DNA of 13,779 bases from Planctomycetota bacterium (lineage in GTDB: Bacteria; Planctomycetota; SZUA-567; H5-PLA8; CALKMO01): contig JAOACM010000052.1 of NCBI GenBank assembly GCA_026417845.1, positions 1-13,779 of the forward strand. The letters are read 5' to 3'. This document shows positions 7,917 to 13,779 of this stretch, one piece after another (within the stretch, counting starts at the first letter, position 1; the number at the start of each line of letters is the position of its first letter). The notes below the pieces were generated by a model. That model was not told the origin of the DNA, made no database searches, and was given only the letters and a program-made list of their open reading frames with translations. A program made the position numbers and the translations under genes.

Positions 7917-7948
7917 CCGGGGCGCCCATTGGGGCGCCCCGGTCTTTT
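7917..7948 (+). terminator. Rho-independent terminator after the SH3-domain gene
   Basis: A perfect 10-bp GC stem (CCGGGGCGCC at 7917-7926, GGCGCCCCGG at 7933-7942) with a 6-nt loop is followed at once by TCTTTT. It lies 32 bp past the stop codon of the SH3 gene. Read leftward it lacks a T-tract, so it acts mainly on rightward transcripts. Confidence 0.85.
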
Positions 7949-7950
7949 CC

Positions 7951-8076
7951 GGCTTTGTTGCGTAATATCGTAAGGCCTTGATATATAATGGTTTGCGGCG
8001 TGCTGCTCGGGCGGCGGCATTTGTGCGTAACGTATTGTTCCGCATGAAGTTGCGGCTTTAATTGTGCAACAAGGCC
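7951..8076 (-). mobile_element. 126-bp non-coding element with terminal inverted repeats, copy B (MITE-like)
   Basis: The plus-strand left end GGCTTTGTTGCGTAAT and the reverse complement of the right end GGCCTTGTTGCACAAT agree at 13 of 16 positions. The reverse complement of the whole aligns with copy A at 6356-6481, and the length is the same. The inside is diverged and holds no gene. The element fills the gap between the terminator of the SH3 gene and the 3' end of the lipoprotein gene. TATAAT at 7984-7989 lies inside it, without a matching -35. No target-site duplication is visible. Confidence 0.62.
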
Positions 8077-8117
8077 CATGGGCGCGGCAAGCAATTACCA
8101 ACCGGCTCGACGCCCCC

Positions 8118-9329
8118 CTACGGACGCCTGGGCAGCGCCCGCACAAGCAGCAGCGTCTCGTCACGTTCCGGAGCCTCGACCGCTGGAAATGCGACCCCGT
8201 ATTCAGGCCTGCGGTTCCCATCAGGACCGTAGAATTCGAGGCGTACCGAGTGCAGGCCGGGCGGGAGGTCAAAGCCGATGTAGGCGATCCTGGCTGGCAG
8301 CATCTCCCACGTCCTGACGTCCGAGTCGGCGTCTATGGCGGTCGAGGCGGCAAGGAGGGCGATGCCGGACATCGCCAGCGCGAGCGAAGGCTCCCAGCGT
8401 CTGACGAAGACCGAGCCGACCAGGTGGCCGAAGCCGGCCGCTGCCAGAGCGTCCGCAACTACTGGCCGGCCGTAGATCACTCCAGCGACGCGTTTGCCGC
8501 CGTGGGTGGACGCCTGATACTCGATATCTTCAAACACCGGGACCGATACCCACCGGCCGCCGTCTATCGAGACCATGCATCTGACGATCTCCTGCGGCCG
8601 GGGTTCTATGGATACGACTTCCCCATATTCGCCCCACCGCACTTTGGCCGGGCAACGGCCCATCTCGACCAGTATTGCCAGGTTGGCGCGGATATTGACG
8701 TCCGGCTCCACGATATCCCTAGACATCCTGCGCTTTTCGCACAGTTTTCCGGCATCTTCGAAGGCGATCCGCGCGCCCCCCTTTTCGCCCAGATGGGCCC
8801 GGCATTTTCCTTCCATAAGGTACAACAGCGGCCAGTCGGCGGCGCTTTCGCTAGGCGATCCCTCCACGTCCGCCGCAACCGCCTTACGAAATTCCTCCAG
8901 GGCGCCGGCATAGTTTCTGTCTGCGTATTTGAGCAGTCCCATGTACAGGTACGCCATCGTGCGTTCATACGGATGTCCTATGAACGGCCGCGAAGCGCTG
9001 CGGGAGTAGGCTGGCGGACTAGACGGATCCTCGCGGCGTCTGTTTTCTTCCATTCGCGATATGGCCGCTGAAAGCGCCGACAGCGCGGTCGGATGGTCGC
9101 CGGATGCTATCGCTACGGAAGCCATCCGCAACTCTTCAAGTGCCCGGTTCCGGTGCCTTTCGGAGGTATCGGCCAGCCTCCGGGATTGGACCTCCCGGGC
9201 CTTTTCAAGGTCGCCGGAGTAGTACGCGCGGACGACGCGCGAGACGGAATTTCCGCAGCCGGCCGACAGCACTGCCAAAACCGTCGCCGCTGCTGCGGCC
9301 GAATGCCTCAACCCTCTTCCGTCCGCCAT
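8118..9329 (-). CDS. TPR-containing lipoprotein resembling the COG3014 family
   Basis: This 403-residue protein starts at ATG 9327-9329, chosen because GGAGG (9336-9340) sits 6 nt upstream and the signal peptide then begins at once. The frame is open back to 9437, but that extension looks like translated spacer. Residues 1-25 are a hydrophobic leader ending VLSAGC, a lipobox-like site with Cys25; Ser at -3 is less usual. Residues about 119-155 carry the 'HPYERTMAYLYMGLLKYADR' TPR-like signature, and a further helical repeat covers about 160-205. 'EPDVNIRANLAILVEMGRCP' (208-227) begins a beta region. 'SDVRTWEMLPARIAY' with 'DLPPGLHSVRLEF' (336-366) matches the conserved C-terminal pattern I recall for COG3014 lipoproteins, whose function is unknown. 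'PSLALAMSGIALLAASTAID' (314-333) is a hydrophobic segment. The gene lies 190 bp downstream of the nuclease on the same strand and may be co-transcribed with it. Lipoprotein status is fairly secure, the family assignment moderately so. Confidence 0.82.
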   Translation of the reverse strand: MADGRGLRHSAAAAATVLAVLSAGCGNSVSRVVRAYYSGDLEKAREVQSRRLADTSERHRNRALEELRMASVAIASGDHPTALSALSAAISRMEENRRREDPSSPPAYSRSASRPFIGHPYERTMAYLYMGLLKYADRNYAGALEEFRKAVAADVEGSPSESAADWPLLYLMEGKCRAHLGEKGGARIAFEDAGKLCEKRRMSRDIVEPDVNIRANLAILVEMGRCPAKVRWGEYGEVVSIEPRPQEIVRCMVSIDGGRWVSVPVFEDIEYQASTHGGKRVAGVIYGRPVVADALAAAGFGHLVGSVFVRRWEPSLALAMSGIALLAASTAIDADSDVRTWEMLPARIAYIGFDLPPGLHSVRLEFYGPDGNRRPEYGVAFPAVEAPERDETLLLVRALPRRP

Positions 9330-9335
9330 ACGCAC

Positions 9336-9340
9336 CCTCC
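9336..9340 (-). promoter_or_regulatory. Shine-Dalgarno site that decides the lipoprotein start
   Basis: GGAGG on the minus strand, 6 nt before ATG 9329, is the best ribosome site near any candidate start. It favours the 403-residue form over the 439-residue reading from 9437. Confidence 0.7.
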
Positions 9341-9395
9341 GCCAGTGGCACAGCCACGTTCCGCAAAGTTCATAGACGCTGGGCCGGGGGCCGGC

Positions 9396-9410
9396 GCGGC
9401 CACTGGCCGC
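9396..9410. repeat. Perfect short hairpin in the nuclease-lipoprotein spacer
   Basis: GCGGCC and GGCCGC pair around a 3-nt loop in the 190-bp spacer between the nuclease stop and the lipoprotein start. No T-tract follows on either strand, so it is not an ordinary terminator. It could slow polymerase or stabilise an mRNA end; in DNA this GC-rich it may also be chance. Confidence 0.3.
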
Positions 9411-9519
9411 CTGCTCCTTGGAAGGCAACCAGCGCACCGCCGTTTACGCAACTCCGCCATGCCGGCCGCAGATTTCGTATCCGCAGCCGTACGTCCCGTG
9501 CCTCCTGCGCGGGGATCCT

Positions 9520-12500
9520 CTACCGGTCCGCCCGGAACGGCTTCGGGGAATATATCGCCTGTCCCAGTATGCGGGCCAGGGCGCGGCGGCGGATGTCCGC
9601 CTCCCGGCCCCCCATCCCGCAGACGCGCGCGAAGGAGCATCCGCGGCATTCCTCCGCCCTGGCTGGCGCCGGCGGGAAGTGCCCGGCCGCGATTGCACCG
9701 AGGATCGCGCGGATGCGTTTCTTCGTTTCCTCCAGGAACGAATGGGCCAGGTTCTCACCGCGCAGATCGAGATGCCGGCGAGCCAGCTTGGCTCCCAAGA
9801 GCCCCGGAGCGTCATCTTTCATCCAGACGAACGATGTCCGCCTGATCTTCTCCCAAGGTCTTATTTTATACACGGCTGCGGCGCACGGATCGAGACCCTT
9901 CAGACGGGCGACCAGGAGGTAGAACGGAAGCTGGAATTCCAGCCCCGACAACATGCCAGCAACGGTCGGCGTCCTACCTCCGGTCTTGTAGTCGTATATC
10001 GCCACAGTCTTCGGCGGAGGGGGACCAGACAATTTGAGCGCCTCGGCGATCACGGCCGTCGGAGGAGGAGTTCCCGATCCGGGAGCTTTCCTGCCGCGCC
10101 GGCCCGGAGCGCCGGCACCCGGGTCGCGGCTTGTGCTTCCGCTCCGCCTGCCGTCCGGGCCGCCGCTCTCATGGCCGGAGCCGCCATCCGGGCTGCGGCC
10201 TGATGCGCCGCCCAAGCCGGCATCCGATGCCTCGTCAGAACCGCCGCCGAAATCGGCGCCCGGGCCGCCGCCCGATCCGAAGCCGGAGCGGACACCGGCC
10301 CCGCCGCAGGCTACCATCCCGCCCTCCGCGTCGGCCCTCAGCGGCGCGTCGCAGCGGTCCACCCGCGCCGCGAGCCGGAGCCCGTTTTGCAGCTCCACAT
10401 CCCCCAAAGCTTCGGCAATGTCGGTCGGCGCCTGGACGGACCACATGACCTCCAGCAGCTCCGGTGCCATACGCCAGGTTGCGTTCCCGGCCGCTTCCAT
10501 CTCGCCGATCACGAAATCCGCCAGCGCCCCCGAAGGCTGCCGCGTATCCGACAGGTCCAGCAGCCCTTCCCTGAACGCCTCGACGAACGGATCGTCGCTG
10601 AAATCCAGTTCCGCCAGCGCCTTTTTCAGCTCGTCCTCCAGTTCCCTAAGCGCCGATCCCTCCTCGCCTTCCTTCCCGGCGAACCACTCGCCGCGCGCCA
10701 CTCTCCGTTCGGCAAACCTCCGCAGCACGGTATGGATCAGCTTGCCGCGGTTCACTGGCGAAACGTCCCACTCGATTTCCGGATCGGCGGCCAGCCCGGC
10801 CACGTTCTCGAAGAAGAACCTCGCGGGGCAGGAAGCATACGATTCGAGGAATGACGCCGATACGCTACGCCTAGGCCTGCGACGTCCGTTTCCGTCCCGC
10901 GAAACGCGAAGGGCCAGTTCCAGCGCCGCCCCCCTCGCGCCCTGGCTCAGATGGCCGGTGTACGGAGAGAGGTCCGCCGGGCAGGACCTCCGCGCGTATA
11001 CGCTCATCGCGCGCAACATTCCCCGGACCTCGCCCGAAAGCCCGGCCGCGACGGCGACCTTCAGCGGCGAGATATCTGCGCTCTCGACAGGAGCACCGGA
11101 GGCGATCACCGCCTTGGCAGCCCCGGCGGCGGCATCGAGAACCTCGCGCTCCGTAGCGGAGGCTTCCAGGGCGCCCGCAGCCCCTCCGTTGGCCGCCGCT
11201 CCCGGCGTTCCGGGATGTCCGGCCGGGCCGGAACGTTCGTCGTCTGCCTGGTATCTGTCCGCGCCCACCCGCGGGCCGTCGGACCGCCGCCCCTCCAATT
11301 CCTTCCCAGCGAGCCGACCAGAACCGCAGCCCGCGCCATCCGCCATACGGATGCCGGAGCGGCGATCCCCGCCCGATCCGCCGCATCCCCCGGCAGGCAG
11401 GAATCGTGCGAGCGATGCGACATATACGCACGGCGGCACGGGGCTGTCGCCGACGTTCCGAGGCCGGGAAAGGACGCAGCCGTCCGTTCCGTTCAGCGCA
11501 TAATAGGCGAACAGGAACCGGCCTTCGAGCGGGCGCGATATGTCGCGCGCCGGGATCCCCGGCGCGCCTGGAATAGGCGGGAAAAAGCGCGCCGCCTCGG
11601 CGCCGGGAACGGCATCTTCCGTCAACCCTCCGAAAAACATCCGCCTGAACGTCAGTCCGCGGGCATCAAGCATGCCCAGCACCTGGACCCCATCCGGGTT
11701 CCAGCCTTCCGGAACGTAGCGTCTGGATGCCAGTATGTCCTCGACGACTTCCAGGAACTCCGGGAAGCTCATCTGCCTCTCCCGTCCAGCCGCCGCGCAC
11801 GCGGCGGCGGCCTCGGCCGCGCACCCGGCGACGATATCCAGTCCCAGCCGGCGGCGTGCGATCGTTTCAGGGTCTGGGGCGGCGGGCGGCCTTCCATCCA
11901 TGGCGGCGGAGGATTTCCCTGCCGGACCGGCGTCGGTTTCCCGGGCCGGCTCCGCTCCGGATTTCCTTCCCGGCCGCGCGTTTGTTTCCGCGCCCGGTCC
12001 CGTTCCGGTTTTTCCTTCCGGTTCCGATGGCGGCCTCCCGAAAGCCCTCCCGGCCAGCTGCCCCGCCGGACCGGCTACCGGTCGCGCCCCCGGGGAGGCG
12101 TCCGGTTCCGCTGTATGGGCGGCTGCCGGTTCCCCAGCGAGCCCGGCCGGAACGCCGGAAGCAAGTTCCGCGATGCGTTCGCCGATGCGCAGTTTTTCGA
12201 ACAGGTCGGCGATCCGCAGCGCGTGTTCGTGCGGTTCCAGGCGCGCGCCATCGGCAAACGGCGCCAGCAGGTCGCGCAGCTTCCGCAGGACCTCGATCAA
12301 GGCTTCCAGTGCGCCCGGCGCAGCCCTGGCCCTGTCGGCCTCCTCGTGCGTCATTTCACCCCGTCGGACCGCCTCGTCTGCCCTTTCCGCCGCAGCCAGG
12401 CGCACCCTCAGTATGGCCTCTATTGGCCGCAACCATGCCGATTCAAAACTGCCGCCTCCGCGCAGGTCCGCCTCGACCGCTATCGTCCTCAGCAGCCGCG

Positions 12501-13779
12501 CCGTCGCGCCTTCCAGCGGTACGCCGGCGGCGCGGAAGTCGAACAGCGGGCAGGCCGCGACCTCCAGCATATCCTCGCGCCGGAACCCCAGCGCGGCGGC
12601 GCGCAACAGGGACATCAGCGACCGAACCACCGGCAGCGACGCCGCCGGGCGCCCGCGGCAGATGTGGAATCCGATCGCGTACTCCTCGAATATCTCCTCC
12701 ACCAGGTGCGCATACGCGTCGAGGTCGGGGAATATGACCGCAATATCGGAGGGAGCCAGAGAAGGCTCGGATTCGCGCAGGGCGCGTATACGCCTGGCGA
12801 TAGCGCGGACCTCATCGCGCCTGTCTTCCGCTTCGAGCAGCTCGATGCCGGTCGCCTCCGCCGACCCGGCGCACCCACCTTCCGTCGGGGGCGCCGCCAT
12901 CGGATCCGCCGGCGCGTTCGGGGAACGGTCGGCCATACGGTCGAGCCAGGCGGCGGACGAACGATCCGGCCGGCGGTCCGGTGGCCGGGGGAGCGGGCGA
13001 TCCGACGCCGGGGCGGTCCCGAAGACCGCCTCGACCAGCCGCGTGCGGGACGATTCGCCGCGCCGCGGACACGTCCGGTCCGGCGGGGGCGCGGCACCCT
13101 TCGTGCCGCTCCGTTCGGCCTCCGGAGGCGCGCCGCGACGGGCCTTCCGACGCCCCCTGCCAGGTTCCCCGGACTCAGGTGGCGGCAGCCCGGCTTCGCG
13201 CAGCGCCTCCGCCATCCCGGCCGCCACCGCCGCGACCGGCGAAGAGAGGTCCGGCCAGTCTATGCATACGAGCGTCCGGTTCGCGGACCGGGCCAGGGTG
13301 GCCACCGCGCGAGCCTGCGCCTCAGTCAAGTCGTAGAACCCCTCAACGACCAGCAGTTTCAGCCTTTCCGGCACCAGCGCAGGTCGTCGGGGCCGTGGAC
13401 CGGACAGCGCCAGCACCCTGTCGGTCGGGTCTTCCGCGCCCATGTCCCGCAGCGCGGCGATGTATGCGCGAAACGCGGCCGCCAGCAAAACGTCGAGGCG
13501 ATCCCGGTACCCGGCAGCCGGCGCGGCGCGCCTGTACTCGCGGATTTTTTCCTCCAGCGCCTCCGGGGAAGTTATGTAACCGTGTTTCAGCCTGTCGAAT
13601 AAGTCCGCGATACTTTTGACGGTCAACGCATGGGCGACAACCGGACGCGGCTCGGATCGCGCATGTCCGCCGCCTCCCGCGACGGGGTCCGCTCCTGTTT
13701 CGGGAACCGCTCCCGTCCCGGGGACTTTTTCCGTTCCAAAGCCGGCTTCCGTCTCAAAGCCTGCTCCCGGGCGGTGGCC
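9520..13779 (-). CDS. AddB-like PD-(D/E)XK nuclease / inactive-helicase subunit with iron-sulfur cluster (5' end outside window)
   Basis: The frame is open from the stop at 9520-9522 to the right edge (1419 residues). The first possible start in frame is TTG 13626, but family features begin before it and the Walker A region is absent, so the true start lies outside the window. Numbering from that TTG, 'LKLLVVEGFYDLTEAQARAV' (89-108) and 'EAEDRRDEVRAIARRIR' (265-281) match the AddB helicase-like body. 'GMLDARGLTFRRMFFGGLTE' (651-670) matches the motif VI region. The nuclease part has 'NRGKLIH' (H965), 'LAARVDRCD' (D1090), 'YDYKTG' (D1212, K1214) and 'FQLPFY' (Q1232, Y1236). C933 with C1327, C1330 and C1336 (Cx2Cx5C) forms the AddB-type 4Fe-4S staple. 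In AddAB it acts in double-strand-break end resection; AddA is not in view. Low-complexity insertions lie at about 147-258, 491-586, 744-826 and 1094-1200, making it longer than the usual 1100-1200 residues. A stand-alone RecB-family nuclease is the alternative. Confidence 0.88.
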   Translation of the reverse strand, partial: GHRPGAGFETEAGFGTEKVPGTGAVPETGADPVAGGGGHARSEPRPVVAHALTVKSIADLFDRLKHGYITSPEALEEKIREYRRAAPAAGYRDRLDVLLAAAFRAYIAALRDMGAEDPTDRVLALSGPRPRRPALVPERLKLLVVEGFYDLTEAQARAVATLARSANRTLVCIDWPDLSSPVAAVAAGMAEALREAGLPPPESGEPGRGRRKARRGAPPEAERSGTKGAAPPPDRTCPRRGESSRTRLVEAVFGTAPASDRPLPRPPDRRPDRSSAAWLDRMADRSPNAPADPMAAPPTEGGCAGSAEATGIELLEAEDRRDEVRAIARRIRALRESEPSLAPSDIAVIFPDLDAYAHLVEEIFEEYAIGFHICRGRPAASLPVVRSLMSLLRAAALGFRREDMLEVAACPLFDFRAAGVPLEGATARLLRTIAVEADLRGGGSFESAWLRPIEAILRVRLAAAERADEAVRRGEMTHEEADRARAAPGALEALIEVLRKLRDLLAPFADGARLEPHEHALRIADLFEKLRIGERIAELASGVPAGLAGEPAAAHTAEPDASPGARPVAGPAGQLAGRAFGRPPSEPEGKTGTGPGAETNARPGRKSGAEPARETDAGPAGKSSAAMDGRPPAAPDPETIARRRLGLDIVAGCAAEAAAACAAAGRERQMSFPEFLEVVEDILASRRYVPEGWNPDGVQVLGMLDARGLTFRRMFFGGLTEDAVPGAEAARFFPPIPGAPGIPARDISRPLEGRFLFAYYALNGTDGCVLSRPRNVGDSPVPPCVYVASLARFLPAGGCGGSGGDRRSGIRMADGAGCGSGRLAGKELEGRRSDGPRVGADRYQADDERSGPAGHPGTPGAAANGGAAGALEASATEREVLDAAAGAAKAVIASGAPVESADISPLKVAVAAGLSGEVRGMLRAMSVYARRSCPADLSPYTGHLSQGARGAALELALRVSRDGNGRRRPRRSVSASFLESYASCPARFFFENVAGLAADPEIEWDVSPVNRGKLIHTVLRRFAERRVARGEWFAGKEGEEGSALRELEDELKKALAELDFSDDPFVEAFREGLLDLSDTRQPSGALADFVIGEMEAAGNATWRMAPELLEVMWSVQAPTDIAEALGDVELQNGLRLAARVDRCDAPLRADAEGGMVACGGAGVRSGFGSGGGPGADFGGGSDEASDAGLGGASGRSPDGGSGHESGGPDGRRSGSTSRDPGAGAPGRRGRKAPGSGTPPPTAVIAEALKLSGPPPPKTVAIYDYKTGGRTPTVAGMLSGLEFQLPFYLLVARLKGLDPCAAAVYKIRPWEKIRRTSFVWMKDDAPGLLGAKLARRHLDLRGENLAHSFLEETKKRIRAILGAIAAGHFPPAPARAEECRGCSFARVCGMGGREADIRRRALARILGQAIYSPKPFRADR
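11911..12006 (-). repeat. 48-bp in-frame tandem repeat (two units) inside the nuclease gene
   Basis: Units 11911-11958 and 11959-12006 agree at about 35 of 48 positions; a degenerate third unit begins at 12007. The encoded 16-residue units are GTGPGAETNARPGRKS and GAEPARETDAGPAGKS. The repeat lies within the second low-complexity insertion of the nuclease and keeps frame, which fits growth by slippage or unequal crossing-over. Confidence 0.7.
13729..13764 (-). repeat. 18-bp in-frame tandem repeat at the right edge of the nuclease gene
   Basis: Units 13729-13746 and 13747-13764 agree at 15 of 18 positions. They encode six-residue units of the AGFETE / AGFGTE type, followed by related VPGTGA and VPETGA units. 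This is a Gly/Glu/Thr-rich linker whose upstream end is not visible. Confidence 0.55.

Noticed and set aside
9330..9437. Extended N-terminus of the lipoprotein from 9437
   Set aside because: It would place 36 Arg/Trp/Cys-rich residues before the lipoprotein leader; GGAGG before ATG 9329 explains the start better.
10951..13602. Plus-strand open frame of 883 codons opposite the nuclease
   Set aside because: It is an Arg/Pro/Gly-rich shadow without motifs or a ribosome site. The minus frame carries ordered AddB motifs, catalytic residues and the Fe-S cysteines.
1..13779. CRISPR array, rRNA, prophage or toxin-antitoxin system
   Set aside because: I found no regularly spaced short repeats, rRNA-like segments, phage genes or small paired ORFs with ribosome sites on either strand.

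Overview
The window carries four protein-coding genes of a high-GC bacterium, two of them cut by the window edges. The organism is probably diderm: three of the four products have export signals, one has a lipoprotein-type signal, and the large alpha-2-macroglobulin is of the periplasmic or cell-surface type. Codon choice is GC-rich at third positions, yet ATA (Ile) and AGG (Arg) are used freely. That pattern, with this gene content, suggests an uncultured lineage such as Planctomycetota/PVC, Omnitrophota or a neighbouring phylum. The taxonomic placement is inference only.

Layout, left to right. (1) Positions 1-5902, minus strand: a very large bacterial alpha-2-macroglobulin with an N-terminal TPR-like extension, an intact CTEQ thioester motif and a long Ala/charged linker that may act as bait. 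Its last residues lie beyond the left edge. (2) Positions 5903-6672: a 770-bp gene-free spacer between divergent genes. It holds a direct repeat near a possible promoter, a 75-bp inverted-repeat element, a GC-rich hairpin region and a 126-bp element (copy A) with terminal inverted repeats. (3) Positions 6673-7884, plus strand: an exported protein with two SH3 domains, an Ala/Pro-rich linker and a small C-terminal domain, followed by a strong intrinsic terminator (7917-7948). (4) Positions 7951-8076: a second 126-bp element (copy B), diverged from copy A and in opposite orientation, in the convergent gap. (5) Positions 8118-9329, minus strand: a lipoprotein resembling the COG3014 family. (6) Positions 9520-13779, minus strand: an AddB-like PD-(D/E)XK nuclease with an inactive-helicase-type body and the four-cysteine iron-sulfur pattern. 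It runs off the right edge and is interrupted by at least four long low-complexity insertions, one of them between two catalytic motifs.

The three exported proteins (thioester macroglobulin, SH3 protein, lipoprotein) could all act in the cell envelope, but they lie on different strands and do not form one operon. The nuclease belongs to recombination and repair; its usual partner AddA is not in the window. The least ordinary signals are the pair of 126-bp elements and the repeat-derived insertions in the nuclease.
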